Of a stretch of 64,000 bases of DNA, positions 16,048 through 25,749 are shown one piece after another. The stretch comes from Sphingomonas sp. AP4-R1 (GTDB taxonomy: Bacteria > Pseudomonadota > Alphaproteobacteria > Sphingomonadales > Sphingomonadaceae). Position numbers and translations under genes: made by a program. Below the pieces are notes generated by a model, which ran no database searches, had not been told where the DNA came from, and was given only the letters and a program-made list of their open reading frames with translations. The number at the start of each line of letters is the position of its first letter. The stretch's first letter is position 1. Where the stretch lies: NCBI RefSeq assembly GCF_013113735.1, contig NZ_CP053346.1, positions 4,168,001 through 4,232,000 of the forward strand, in the 5' to 3' direction.

Positions 16048-18108
16048 TCAGCCGGAGTGCAGCAGCCCCACGGCGGCATCCCGCTCGAAAAGATAGAGAG
16101 CGATCCGGGCGGCCTGGCCGCGCGGCCCTTCCAGCCCGCCGTCGCGATCAACGAGGAGGCGGGCGTCATCGCTCGCCACCTCGATCAACGCCTGCACCTG
16201 TTCGGGGCTGGCGAGCCGGAACGCCGCCTCGCCCGACTGGCGCGTGCCCAATATCTCGCCCGCACCGCGCAGGCGCAGATCCTCCTCCGCGATGCGGAAG
16301 CCGTCATTGCTCTCGCGCAGCAGAGCGAGGCGCGCACGCGCCGTCTCGCCCAATTGCCCGCCGCGCAGCAGGATGCAGACCGAGCGCCCCTCGCCCCGCC
16401 CCACGCGCCCGCGCAACTGGTGGAGCTGGGCGAGGCCGAAGCGATCGGCATGCTCGATGATCATCAAGGTGGAATTGGGCACGTCCACGCCCACCTCGAT
16501 CACGGTGGTGGCGACCAGCACGCCGAGGCGGCCGGTCGAAAAGGCTTCCATCACCTGATCCTTCTCCGGTCCCTTCATGCGGCCGTGGATCAGCCCGACC
16601 GTCTCGCCGAAGCGCGCCTTCAGCATGATCGCGCGGCTTTCGGCGGCGGCGAGGTCGCTCGCCTCATTCTCCTCGACCAGCGGACAGACCCAATAGGCCT
16701 GCCCCCCGGCCGCCAGATGACGCCCGAGCCCGTCGACCACCTCGCCGAGCCGCTCTTCGGAGATCACCCGCGTCTCGATCGGCTGGCGCCCCGGCGGGCG
16801 CTCGTCGAGGCGGCTCACGTCCATCTCGCCATATTGGCTGAGCGTCAGCGTGCGCGGGATCGGCGTCGCGGTCATCGCCAGCAGATGCGGGGGGCGCTCC
16901 GCCTTCTGCGTCAGCAGCATGCGCTGGGCGACGCCGAAGCGATGCTGCTCGTCGATCACCACCAACCCCAGATGGCGATAGGCGACGGCCTCCTGGAAGA
17001 TCGCGTGCGTGCCGACGAGGATGTGGATCGATCCGTCGGCGAGGCCCATCATCGTCGCCTCGCGCGCACGGCCCTTGTCGCGCCCGGTCAGCACCGCGAT
17101 GTTGACGGGCAGGCCCGCCAGCTGGCGCGAGAGCGTGTCATAATGCTGGCGCGCGAGGATCTCGGTCGGTGCCAGCATCGCCGCCTGCGCGCCCGCCTCC
17201 ACCGCCACCAGCATCGCCATCAGCGCCACCAAAGTCTTGCCCGCGCCGACATCGCCCTGCAGCAGGCGCAGCATCGGCGCGGACTGGGCGAGGTCACCCT
17301 CGATCTCGCGCATCGATCGCGCCTGCGCGCCCGTGGGCGAATAAGGCAGTTTCAGCGCATCGCGCAGCCGCCCGTCGCCCACCAGAGGATTGCCGCGCCG
17401 CCGCCGGGAGCTGGCACGCACCAGCATCAAGGCGAGCTGGTTGGCGAACAGTTCGTCATAGGCCAGCCGCTCGCGCACGATCCGCTCGGACGGATCGGCG
17501 TGGATGCGCGTGACTGCGTCGCGCCAGTCCGGCCAGCCGTGGCGCGCGAGCAGGCTCGGCTCGATCCATTCGGGCAGATCGGGCATCCGCTCTTCCGCAG
17601 TCTGGATCAAAGCGGCGAGCCTCTTGCCGGTGAGCCCTTCGGACAGCGGGTAGACGGCCTCGCGCTCGGGCAGCGCCTTCGCCTCGTCGGGCGCCATCAC
17701 CTCAGGGTGGACGATCTGGAGCCACTGATCGTAGCGCTCCAGCTTGCCGCTGATCGCGCGCGGCTCGCCCAGCGGCAACAGTTTCTTCGCATAGCCGGAG
17801 CCGCCGCCGAAGAAGACCAGCGCCACCGTGTTGTCGGCCGCGTCCATCGCCACGACGCGGGCGGGCGCACGCGCCGATCCGCCGAAGCGATAGTCGGTCG
17901 GCGTCACCACCGTCGTCACGATCTGGCCGACATCGGCCTCGTCCAGTTCCGTCACCGTCTTCCGGTCGATCCAACCGGTCGGCAGGTGGAACAGCAGATC
18001 GCGCACCTTCGCGAGCCCGAGCCGGCCGAGCGGCCTGGCGAGCGCGGGTCCGACGCCTTTCAGGGCCTCGATTTCAGTGAAGAGCGGGTGAAGTATGTCC
18101 GGCCGCAA
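16048..18108 (-). CDS. recG: ATP-dependent DNA helicase RecG
   Basis: A 686-residue superfamily 2 helicase that remodels stalled replication forks and Holliday junctions. An N-terminal wedge/OB domain (LKGVGPALARPLGRLGL, LLFHLPTGWIDR) is followed by the helicase core with Walker A LLQGDVGAGKT, DEQHRFGVAQR as the DEAH-like box, TATPIPRTL and the QLRGRVGRGEG motif VI. Length is normal. A small secreted-protein gene lies 22 bases upstream on the same strand. Confidence 0.96.
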   Translation of the reverse strand: MRPDILHPLFTEIEALKGVGPALARPLGRLGLAKVRDLLFHLPTGWIDRKTVTELDEADVGQIVTTVVTPTDYRFGGSARAPARVVAMDAADNTVALVFFGGGSGYAKKLLPLGEPRAISGKLERYDQWLQIVHPEVMAPDEAKALPEREAVYPLSEGLTGKRLAALIQTAEERMPDLPEWIEPSLLARHGWPDWRDAVTRIHADPSERIVRERLAYDELFANQLALMLVRASSRRRRGNPLVGDGRLRDALKLPYSPTGAQARSMREIEGDLAQSAPMLRLLQGDVGAGKTLVALMAMLVAVEAGAQAAMLAPTEILARQHYDTLSRQLAGLPVNIAVLTGRDKGRAREATMMGLADGSIHILVGTHAIFQEAVAYRHLGLVVIDEQHRFGVAQRMLLTQKAERPPHLLAMTATPIPRTLTLSQYGEMDVSRLDERPPGRQPIETRVISEERLGEVVDGLGRHLAAGGQAYWVCPLVEENEASDLAAAESRAIMLKARFGETVGLIHGRMKGPEKDQVMEAFSTGRLGVLVATTVIEVGVDVPNSTLMIIEHADRFGLAQLHQLRGRVGRGEGRSVCILLRGGQLGETARARLALLRESNDGFRIAEEDLRLRGAGEILGTRQSGEAAFRLASPEQVQALIEVASDDARLLVDRDGGLEGPRGQAARIALYLFERDAAVGLLHSG

Positions 18109-18130
18109 GCGCTGCCCAAGCCTGTTGCGG

Positions 18131-18514
18131 TCAGTCGGTCAGCCAGACGAGATCGAAGCGGCCGCCCTTCCAGATGGCCACGCCGTCCGATGCCTCGCGA
18201 AAGCCGAAGGCGAGTTCGTTGCCCTTGAGCGTCACGCGCGGACGATTGCAGCGCATGCCGCGCGCGCCAAAGCCCTTGCCGCAGGCCGTCGCGAACTCGC
18301 CGCTCTGCGCGGTGCCGAGGTAGAAATTGGCCGGATCCGCCAGCGACATCAAGGTCAGCGGCTTGCCCAGCGCCGCGCCGCGCCGGAGCAGCAGCTTGTA
18401 GCCCTCGGCCGCCTTCACCACCTCGGCCGTGTCGCGCTTGCCGTCATGATCGAAGTCGCCCGAAACGGACGGCAACGATGCCAGCGACAAGGCGACGGCG
18501 AGAAAGGGTATCAT
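18131..18514 (-). CDS. small secreted protein with EF-hand/dockerin-like repeat
   Basis: A 127-residue protein with an N-terminal signal sequence (MIPFLAVALSLASLPSVSG). It is followed directly by DFDHDGKRDTAEV, which resembles a single calcium-binding DxDxDG loop as found in VCBS/FG-GAP or dockerin repeats. Two cysteines (in ATACGKGFG and GMRCNRP) could form a periplasmic disulfide. No family recognised with certainty. It ends 22 bases before recG on the same strand. Confidence 0.65.
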   Translation of the reverse strand: MIPFLAVALSLASLPSVSGDFDHDGKRDTAEVVKAAEGYKLLLRRGAALGKPLTLMSLADPANFYLGTAQSGEFATACGKGFGARGMRCNRPRVTLKGNELAFGFREASDGVAIWKGGRFDLVWLTD

Positions 18515-18733
18515 GGGCGGGTCCCGGCGATAGAAGCCGCGTATTTTGTACGCGCGGGACGGTGCGGACGCAACCGTTGCGGAGGGCCCTCGAGCGCGGG
18601 CCGGCTTCCCCCCGTATCCCCTCGTCGCCCCAACCGGCCATTGTCTCCCGCGCGCGTGGCTCCTAGATGCCAGCCTTCACCCCACCTCACCGGCGTCGCG
18701 CAGCGGCTGCCGGCCATTCCGCATTGGACGAAG

Positions 18734-19000
18734 ATGGACCGCGACACCCGCCTCAAGCGCCTGCGTTTCCGCGCCTGGCATCGCGGCACGAAGGAAGCCG
18801 ATCTGATGATCGGTGGCTTCTACGACCAGTGCGCGCAGGACTGGAGCGACGCCGACATCGCCTGGTTCGAAGCGTTTCTGGAGGAGCAGGACGTGGACAT
18901 CATGGCCTGGGCGATGAAGGTCCAGCCGATCCCGCCCCAGTGGCAGGGACCGATGATGGAGCGCCTGTGCCGTCTCGATTTCGTGGAGGTGCAGAAGTGA
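18734..19000 (+). CDS. sdhE: succinate dehydrogenase assembly factor SdhE
   Basis: An 88-residue SdhE (DUF339/YgfY) protein, needed for covalent flavinylation of the succinate dehydrogenase flavoprotein. The start is the ATG at 18734 (MDRDTRLKRLRFRAWHRG). The key RGTKEADLMIGGF stretch corresponds to the RGxxE motif essential for the family, and the aromatic/acidic WFEAFLEEQDVDIMAW block follows. It is divergent from the small secreted-protein gene and upstream of mfd. Confidence 0.92.
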   Translation: MDRDTRLKRLRFRAWHRGTKEADLMIGGFYDQCAQDWSDADIAWFEAFLEEQDVDIMAWAMKVQPIPPQWQGPMMERLCRLDFVEVQK

Positions 19001-19008
19001 GCGCGTTC

Positions 19009-19135
19009 GATCTCCCCTCCTGCTTGCGGGAGGGGTCGGGGGTGGGCCAGCCCGCCCTCTCGATAGCGCATCGCCTGCCATCATCGTCGACTGCCCACCC
19101 CCACCCCCTCCCGCAGACGGGAGGGGAGAAGAAGG
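19009..19135. repeat. long inverted repeat between sdhE and mfd
   Basis: CTCCCCTCCTGCTTGCGGGAGGGG at the left is matched by CCCTCCCGCAGACGGGAGGGGAG at the right, with GGGGGTGGGC and GCCCACCCCC as an inner inverted pair around an unpaired centre. Both outer halves are also hairpins themselves. It fills nearly the whole intergenic gap, so any mfd promoter must be inside or before it. Confidence 0.75.
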
Positions 19136-19139
19136 CCGC

Positions 19140-22100
19140 ATGACCGATCTCTCGCGCATCCTGAAGGCCGGCGAGGCGCTGACGCTCGCGGGCGCGCCGG
19201 CGGGGTTCCTGCCGTGGCTGATGGCCGATCTCGCACGCGCCGCCGCGAAGAACGGCAAGGGCGGCCGCGCCGTCTTCATCGCGCCGGACGAGACGGGCAT
19301 GCGCGCCGTGGCGGACGCCGCACGCTATTTCGCGCCCGAAGTGGAGACGATCGGCTTCCCCGCATGGGACTGCCTGCCCTATGATCGCGCCTCGCCCTCG
19401 CTGCGCGCGACCTCCGAGCGGCTGGCCGGGCTCCACGCGCTCCAGCGCAAGGCGGATGGGCCGCAACTGCTCGTCACGACGGCCAACGCGATCACGCAGC
19501 GCACGCTGACCGCCTTCCGCATCCGCCAATTGGCCGCGACGCTGGCGCCGGGCGAGCGGATCGATCGCGATGCGCTGGCCGAACTGCTGCAGGCCAATGG
19601 CTATGTCCGCACCGACACGGTCCACGAAGCCGGCGAATATGCGGTGCGCGGCGGCCTCGTCGATCTGTTCCCGTCGGGCGAGAGCCTCGCGCTGCGCCTC
19701 GATTTCTTCGGCGACGAGATCGAAAGCCTGCGCCAATTCTCGCCCGACGATCAGCGCACCACCGCGAAGATCGACGGCTTCACGCTCCTGCCCGCGTCCG
19801 AGGCCTTGCTGGATGCGGACAGCATCAAGCGCTTTCGCACGCGCTATCGCGAGAAGTTCGGCGCGAACGCCACCGGGGACCCGCTCTATCAGGCGGTGTC
19901 CGAGGGGCGGCGTCTCGCAGGCATGGAGCATTGGCTGCCTTTGTTCGAAGAGCGGCTGGCGACGTTGCTCGACCATCTGTCGCCCGACGACCTGATCATC
20001 CGCGATGCGGGTGCGGACGGCGCCGCCGAGGCACGGTTCGAGGCGGTGCAGGATTATCACCAGAATCGCGTCCGCGCGCTGAAGGGTGATCCGGGCAGCT
20101 ATCGCCCGCTCGCGCCGTCCGATCTCTATCTGATGCAGCGCGAATGGACCGACGCGGTGAAGGATCGCCCGATCCACCTCGTCACGCCGTTCCACGAGCC
20201 GGACAGTGATCGCGTGATCGATCTGGGCGTCGATCCCGCGCGCGATTTCGCGCCCGAGCGCGCGCAGAATGCGAACGTCTATGACGCGGTGGTCGAGCAT
20301 CTCGGCAAGATGGCGCTCACCAAGCGCAAGGTGGTGCTGGCGAGCTATTCGGTCGGCGCGCGCGAGCGGCTGAAGGGCCTGCTGGAAGAACATGGGCTGA
20401 CCGCGGCCATGTATGCCGAGGATTGGCAGGACGCGCTCGGCCGCGCCTTCACGCCCGGAACCACCGCGCTCGCCGTGCTTCCGCTCGACCACGGCTTCAC
20501 CACGCCCGACGTCGCGCTGCTGACCGAGCAGGACATGCTGGGCGCCAGGCTCGTCCGCCGCCAGAAGCGCCGCAAGTCGGCCGACGCCTTCCTCGCCGAA
20601 CTGGCGACGCTCTCGCCCGGCGATCTCGTCGTCCATGCCGATCACGGCATCGGCCGCTACGAGGGACTGACGCAGATCCCCGTCAGCAAGGTGCCGCACG
20701 ATTGCGTGGCGCTGTCCTATGCGGGCGGCGACAAGCTCTACGTCCCCGTCGAAAATCTCGAAGTCCTGTCGCGCTACGGCGCGGAGGAAGGCGGCACGCT
20801 CGACAAATTGGGCGGCGAGGCCTGGCAGCGTCGCAAGGCGAAGATGAAGGAGCGCATCCGCGAGATTGCGGGTGAGCTGATCGCCACCGCCGCGCTGCGC
20901 GCGCTGCGCTCCGCCGATGCCGCCGTACCGGATGCGGCCTATAACGCGTTCGTCGATCGCTTCCCCTATCAGGAGACCGACGATCAGGATCGCGCGATCG
21001 GCGACACGCTCGACGATCTGGGAGCGGGCAAGCCGATGGACCGGCTGGTCTGCGGCGACGTGGGCTTCGGCAAGACCGAGGTGGCGTTGCGCGCGGCCTT
21101 CGTCGCGGCGATGGCGGGCATGCAGGTGGCGGTCGTCTGCCCCACCACGCTTCTCGCGCGCCAGCATTTCACCAATTTCGAGGAGCGCTTCCGCGGCTTC
21201 CCGATGCAGATCGGGCGCCTCTCCCGCCTCGTCGGCACCGCCGAAGCCAAGCGCACCAAGGAGGGCCTCGCCGACGGCACGATCGATATCGTGATCGGCA
21301 CGCACGCGCTTCTGGCGAAGGGGATCGAGTTCAAGCGGCTCGGCCTCGTCATCGTCGACGAGGAACAGCGCTTCGGCGTGACCCACAAGGAGCGACTGAA
21401 GGCGCTCAAGACCGACGTCCACCAGCTGACGCTCACCGCCACGCCGATCCCGCGCACGCTGCAGATGGCGATGTCGGGCCTGCGCGAATTGTCGGTGATC
21501 CAGACGCCGCCGGTCGATCGCCTCGCCGTGCGCACCTATGTGGCGCCGTGGGATCCGGTCGTGATCCGCGAGGCCTTGCTGCGCGAACATTATCGCGGCG
21601 GCCAGAGCTTCTTCATCGCCCCGCGCGTGGCCGACCTGCCCGACATCGAGGAATTCCTCCGCAAGGAAGTGCCCGAGGTGCGCTACGTCACCGCCCACGG
21701 CCAGATGGCGGCGGGCGAGGTGGAAGAGCGCATGTCCGCTTTCTACGACAAGAAGTTCGAGGTGCTCGTCTCCACCACGATCATCGAGAGCGGGCTGGAT
21801 ATTCCGTCGGCCAACACGATGATCGTCCACCGCGCCGATCGCTTCGGCCTCGCCCAGCTCTATCAGATCCGGGGTCGCGTCGGCCGCTCGAAGACGCGCG
21901 CCTACGCCTATCTCACGACGCCACCCAACCGGCAGATCACCGAGACGGCCGAGAAGCGCCTCCACATCCTCTCGAACCTCGATACGCTGGGTGCGGGCTT
22001 CCAGCTCGCCAGCCACGATCTCGACATTCGCGGCGCGGGCAATCTGCTGGGCGACGAGCAATCGGGCCACATCAAGGAAGTCGGCTTCGAACTCTACCAG

Positions 22101-22616
22101 TCGATGCTGGAGGAGGCGATCGTCGACGCCAAGGCGGGCGGCCTCGCGGAAGCGGCGCGCAGCCGCGAATTCTCGCCGCAGATCAGCGTCGATGCGCCGA
22201 TCATGATCCCGGACGAATATGTGCCCGATCTGGATCTCCGCATGGGTCTCTATCGCCGCCTGAACGAGATCGAGGACAAGCAGGGCATCGAGGCGTTCGC
22301 GGCCGAGATGATCGATCGCTTCGGTCCGCTGCCCGAGGCGACCAAGAATCTGCTGATCGTGATCGAGACGAAGCTCAACTGCCGCAAGGCCTGCATCGCC
22401 AAGCTGGATGTGGGTCCCAAGGGCGCGCTTGTCACCTTCTTCGAGGATCAGTTCCCCGATCTGGAAGGGCTGATCGCCTATGTGCAGCGGCTGAAGGGCA
22501 CCGCCAAGCTGCGTCCGGACAGCAAGCTGGTGATCCAGCGCGACTGGCCGAATGCGGAAGGCCGGCTCAACGGCGCGTTGCAGCTTTCGCGGGGGCTCGC
22601 CAAGATCATCAAATGA
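19140..22616 (+). CDS. mfd: transcription-repair coupling factor Mfd
   Basis: A 1158-residue translocase that pushes stalled RNA polymerase off DNA and recruits UvrA. The UvrB-like N-terminal region (FPAWDCLPYDR) is followed by the RNA polymerase-interacting domain (HADHGIGRYEGL, YAGGDKLYVPVENL) and a RecG-like translocase core with VCGDVGFGKTEVALRAAF, DEEQRFGVTHKER, TATPIPRTL and QIRGRVGRSKTRAYAY. The C-terminal UvrA-inhibitory domain is present. Length is normal. Its stop overlaps the next start by four bases. Confidence 0.96.
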   Translation: MTDLSRILKAGEALTLAGAPAGFLPWLMADLARAAAKNGKGGRAVFIAPDETGMRAVADAARYFAPEVETIGFPAWDCLPYDRASPSLRATSERLAGLHALQRKADGPQLLVTTANAITQRTLTAFRIRQLAATLAPGERIDRDALAELLQANGYVRTDTVHEAGEYAVRGGLVDLFPSGESLALRLDFFGDEIESLRQFSPDDQRTTAKIDGFTLLPASEALLDADSIKRFRTRYREKFGANATGDPLYQAVSEGRRLAGMEHWLPLFEERLATLLDHLSPDDLIIRDAGADGAAEARFEAVQDYHQNRVRALKGDPGSYRPLAPSDLYLMQREWTDAVKDRPIHLVTPFHEPDSDRVIDLGVDPARDFAPERAQNANVYDAVVEHLGKMALTKRKVVLASYSVGARERLKGLLEEHGLTAAMYAEDWQDALGRAFTPGTTALAVLPLDHGFTTPDVALLTEQDMLGARLVRRQKRRKSADAFLAELATLSPGDLVVHADHGIGRYEGLTQIPVSKVPHDCVALSYAGGDKLYVPVENLEVLSRYGAEEGGTLDKLGGEAWQRRKAKMKERIREIAGELIATAALRALRSADAAVPDAAYNAFVDRFPYQETDDQDRAIGDTLDDLGAGKPMDRLVCGDVGFGKTEVALRAAFVAAMAGMQVAVVCPTTLLARQHFTNFEERFRGFPMQIGRLSRLVGTAEAKRTKEGLADGTIDIVIGTHALLAKGIEFKRLGLVIVDEEQRFGVTHKERLKALKTDVHQLTLTATPIPRTLQMAMSGLRELSVIQTPPVDRLAVRTYVAPWDPVVIREALLREHYRGGQSFFIAPRVADLPDIEEFLRKEVPEVRYVTAHGQMAAGEVEERMSAFYDKKFEVLVSTTIIESGLDIPSANTMIVHRADRFGLAQLYQIRGRVGRSKTRAYAYLTTPPNRQITETAEKRLHILSNLDTLGAGFQLASHDLDIRGAGNLLGDEQSGHIKEVGFELYQSMLEEAIVDAKAGGLAEAARSREFSPQISVDAPIMIPDEYVPDLDLRMGLYRRLNEIEDKQGIEAFAAEMIDRFGPLPEATKNLLIVIETKLNCRKACIAKLDVGPKGALVTFFEDQFPDLEGLIAYVQRLKGTAKLRPDSKLVIQRDWPNAEGRLNGALQLSRGLAKIIK

Positions 22617-23500
22617 TCCGCCGCGCCCTGCCCCTCCTGCTGCTGAGCCTGGGCGCAATCGCGGGGTGCAGGGCGGCGGCGGCGGGCGCGCGGCCGGAGC
22701 GGATCGCTTATGGCGCCGATCCGCTCCAGCATGTCGATCTGTGGCGGCCCGAGGGCAAGGGCCCCTTCCCCGTCGTGCTGATGATCCATGGCGGCTGCTG
22801 GCGCACCCACGTCGCCACCGCCGACATCATGGACCGTGCCGCCGCCGATCTGCGCGCGCACGGCATCGCGGTGTGGAACATCGAATATCGCGGGATCGAT
22901 CGACCGGGCGGCGGCTATCCGGGCACATTCCGCGATGTCGCGGCAGCGGCCGATCTGCTCGCACGGGAAGGCGCCCGCTACCGGCTCCGCACCGCTCCCG
23001 TCATGGCGATCGGCCATTCGGCGGGCGGGCATCTCGCCTTGTGGCTGGCGGCACGGCCCGACATCGCCCCCACGAGCCCCCTTCACGGCCCCGCCCCGCT
23101 CCCGATCGCCGCCGTCGTCAGTCTCGGCGGCCTGCCCGATCTCGAGGCCGCCGCCGCACCGCCGGGCGACACCTGCCGCGCCGAGTCCGTCCTGCAGCTC
23201 GTGGATACGGAGCACCGGCGCGATCCCTTCGCCGACACCTCCCCCGCGCGCCTGCCGCAGCCGACCATCCCGATCCTCCTGATCAACGGCATTGGCGACG
23301 GCATCGCGCCGCCGGATGCGGCCGAAGCCTATGCCGCACGCGTCGGCAACGCCGGCATCCGTCGCATCGTCGTGCCCGGCGACGGCCATATGGACGAAAT
23401 CGCCCCCGGCTCGGCCAGCTGGACGACCGCCCGGAATATCGTCATGAAACGCATGTCGTTCGTCGAGAGCGTCAAAATTGACCGAAAAATGCCGGAATAA
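22613..23500 (+). CDS. lipoprotein alpha/beta hydrolase
   Basis: A 295-residue alpha/beta hydrolase with a lipoprotein signal: the hydrophobic N-terminus ends in AIAGC, with the lipid-bearing Cys at residue 19. The fold motifs are MIHGGCWRT (oxyanion HGG), GHSAGGHLALW (nucleophile Ser), INGIGDGIAPPD (acid) and GDGHMDE (His). This arrangement resembles kynurenine formamidase/BD-FAE-like esterases. It is coupled to mfd by an ATGA overlap. Substrate unknown; the enzyme should act at a membrane face in the periplasm. Confidence 0.82.
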   Translation: MIRRALPLLLLSLGAIAGCRAAAAGARPERIAYGADPLQHVDLWRPEGKGPFPVVLMIHGGCWRTHVATADIMDRAAADLRAHGIAVWNIEYRGIDRPGGGYPGTFRDVAAAADLLAREGARYRLRTAPVMAIGHSAGGHLALWLAARPDIAPTSPLHGPAPLPIAAVVSLGGLPDLEAAAAPPGDTCRAESVLQLVDTEHRRDPFADTSPARLPQPTIPILLINGIGDGIAPPDAAEAYAARVGNAGIRRIVVPGDGHMDEIAPGSASWTTARNIVMKRMSFVESVKIDRKMPE

Positions 23501-24071
23501 GGCCCTTTCGGACGTTTTCCCTTCAACGAAGCCGATAAGCTTCGAAAAATCCGCACTGCGATTCACCTTACCAAACGATCGCACCCGTTTGTGACGAAAA
23601 AAAGCGTACTATCCGGAGAATTGTTGGAAAGCCTGCCGACAAATCGTTTAGTGCGCTCAAATAAGCCGGGAACCGCAAGCTGATTCCCGTTACGATCCCC
23701 CGACAAGAAAAGCCGCTCGCTCATCGATGGCGCGCGGCGTCGGGGCTCCCGTTCGGGGTGGTGGGGATATCGAAAAGGCGAGCAGCTTCCTTGATGGAGG
23801 GTCCGATGTCGCGCGCATTGCTGGTCAGAAGCCGCCTCACCGCGCTCCCCTCCCGGGAGGCGCCCAGCCTCCGCGTCGCGCCCGGATCGCGGCTGCGCTG
23901 ATCGTGGGCGACCGGCGCGTCTTTCCGATATCCTCGCTTCGCCGGGAAGCGACCCGCGCCGCTTGTCGGCTCCCTTCTCTTCGCGCGGGCGGCCGACCGG
24001 TCCGTCCCATGGGCCTCATGTGTCCGCCCGCGCATCGCATCGAAATCTGATCAATCATCCTGGGGGCTGGA
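23501..24071. other. 571-base leader upstream of the M20-like array
   Basis: No convincing gene lies here. The first 200 bases are AT-richer than the rest of the region and promoter-like, with a loose TTGTGA (23589) and TATCCG (23610) pair at suboptimal 15-base spacing. The following 350 bases are GC-rich with no good coding frame and read like a long 5' leader. The gene after it starts with a weak GGGGGCTGGA ribosome binding site. Confidence 0.4.
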
Positions 24072-25745
24072 ATGGGGAAGAAGGCGAGATCATTGCTGTG
24101 GATGCCGGTGGCCCTCAGCCTCGCGGCCAGCCTTGCCGGTTGCGGCAAGGGCAGCGAGACGGGCAACGCGACGGCCTCCAAGGAATCCTCCGGCCCCAAG
24201 CTGGGCATCCGCCCGCACGGCGACGAGACCGTGAAGATCGACATGTCCAAGATCAAGAATCCGGACATTCCCAAGATCTACGATTATATCGACAGCCATA
24301 TCGACGATCATGTCGTGAATCTGCAGAAGTGGATCCAGCAGCCGTCCATCTCGAATACCGGCGAAGGTATTCAGGAATCGGCCGAAATGGTGAAGGGCTT
24401 CTTCGATCAGCTCGGCTGCCAGAAGAGCCAGGTGTTCGAGCCCGGCAAGACCAAATGGGGATCGCAGGCGAATCCGGTCGTCTACGCCAAGTGCGACGAA
24501 GGCGCGAAGAAGACGCTCGTCGTCTACTGGCAATATGACACGATGCCGGTGACGCAGCCCGATCTGTGGAAGGCCCCGCCGTTCGAGGGTCGTCTGGTCG
24601 AGCAGGCGCCGTTCAAGAAGGTCCTGATCGGGCGCGGCGCGACCAACTCCAAGGGCCCGGAGATGACCTTCTTCAACGCCCTGCTTTCGATCAAGGCGGT
24701 ATCGGGCAAGCTGCCCGTCAACATCATCTTCGTGGCCGAGGGCGACGAGGAGCGCATGGACGTCGGCCTCAACAAGTTCATGACCGAGCATCAGGACCTG
24801 TTCAAGGGCGCGGACGCGCTCTGGGGCGGCGGCGGCTCGGAAGGCTGCGTGTTCGTCGAGCTGAAGACGAGCGGCAAGAGCTGGGGTCGCGGGCCTGTCT
24901 ATTCGGACATTCACGGCGGCAACAAGCGCTCGGTCGACAGCCCCGCCTGGCGTCACATCCAGATGCTCTCGAAGCTCGTCTCGCCGGACGGCAATACGGT
25001 GCTGATCCCCGGCTTCTACGACAATATCGTCCCGCCGAGCGCCGAAGAAGACGCGATGCTTCGCAAGACGGCGAAGACCTATGACCTCAAGAGGGCTGCC
25101 GCCAATCTCGGCGTCGCCCGCTTCATCTCGGACGATCCCTATACGCAGCTGAAGATGGCGCGGATGGGCACGTCGATGAACCTCGACGGCATCTGGGGCG
25201 GCAACATGTTCGCCGGCGGCTCGGGCGCGATCCTGCCCAACCAGATCATCTCCAAGCATAACTTCCGTTACGTGCCGAACATGTCCGGTCCGGACATCGT
25301 CGCCAAGCTGCGCAAATATCTCGACCAGCTCGGCTACAAGGATGTCGAGATCAATGTCGTCGGCGACGTGCCGTGGGCCAAGCGCAACACGAACAACGAT
25401 CTCTCGCGCGCCAACGCCTATACGCAGACCATCTTCGGGATGCCGGCGCCGGCCAGCGGCAATACGGACAGCATCATGCTGGCGGGCGGCGGCGGCGGTT
25501 ACTGGCCCGCCTATCTCTTCTCCGGCCGCGAGACGAACATCGACATCCCGATCAGCGCGGTGCGCGGCGGCACGGGCGGCAACGCCCATGCGGCGAACGA
25601 ATGGTATGCGATCGAGGGCGCGGGCAGCCAGCTCGGCATGGCCAGCGCCGAGAAGATCGCCGTCACCGCCCTCTACAATTACGCCGGCCTCAACGGGCCG
25701 ATCCCGTCGAGCGACAAGCCCGCCGCCCCGGCTGCGAAGAACTGA
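24072..25745 (+). CDS. M20-like (carnosinase-type) lipoprotein, tandem copy 1
   Basis: A 557-residue lipoprotein: the signal ends LAGC with the lipidated Cys at residue 24. The mature part follows the M20 metallopeptidase pattern, including the lid/dimer segment YSDIHGGNKRSVDSPAWRH and the C-terminal GGTGGNAHAANEW. The metal site is altered. The first ligand motif, normally HxD, reads WQYDTMP (Gln154, Asp156). The bridging Asp in GRGATDDKGP-type motifs reads GRGATNSKGP (Asn192). The acidic ligand expected about 24 residues after the Glu pair falls in Gly-rich WGGGG. The Glu pair itself (EGDEE, 226-227) and the late His are kept. It is either a degenerate binding protein or an enzyme with changed metal use. 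First of four tandem paralogues. Confidence 0.85.
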   Translation: MGKKARSLLWMPVALSLAASLAGCGKGSETGNATASKESSGPKLGIRPHGDETVKIDMSKIKNPDIPKIYDYIDSHIDDHVVNLQKWIQQPSISNTGEGIQESAEMVKGFFDQLGCQKSQVFEPGKTKWGSQANPVVYAKCDEGAKKTLVVYWQYDTMPVTQPDLWKAPPFEGRLVEQAPFKKVLIGRGATNSKGPEMTFFNALLSIKAVSGKLPVNIIFVAEGDEERMDVGLNKFMTEHQDLFKGADALWGGGGSEGCVFVELKTSGKSWGRGPVYSDIHGGNKRSVDSPAWRHIQMLSKLVSPDGNTVLIPGFYDNIVPPSAEEDAMLRKTAKTYDLKRAAANLGVARFISDDPYTQLKMARMGTSMNLDGIWGGNMFAGGSGAILPNQIISKHNFRYVPNMSGPDIVAKLRKYLDQLGYKDVEINVVGDVPWAKRNTNNDLSRANAYTQTIFGMPAPASGNTDSIMLAGGGGGYWPAYLFSGRETNIDIPISAVRGGTGGNAHAANEWYAIEGAGSQLGMASAEKIAVTALYNYAGLNGPIPSSDKPAAPAAKN

Positions 25746-25749
25746 TTTT

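Noticed and set aside
18900..22658. A 1252-codon open frame on the minus strand opposite mfd
   Set aside because: It is a shadow frame caused by high GC. Its translation is rich in Arg, Ala, Gly and His with no domain, whereas the plus-strand frame is a full Mfd.
23623..23685. A possible 20-codon TTG-started leader peptide after GGAGAA
   Set aside because: Its spacing and start codon are poor, it has no regulatory codon run, and there is no nearby attenuator, so it is not supported.
23727..24050. Open frames on both strands in the leader of the M20-like array
   Set aside because: Both translations are Arg/Pro/Gly-rich without any recognisable motif, and no good ribosome binding site precedes either.
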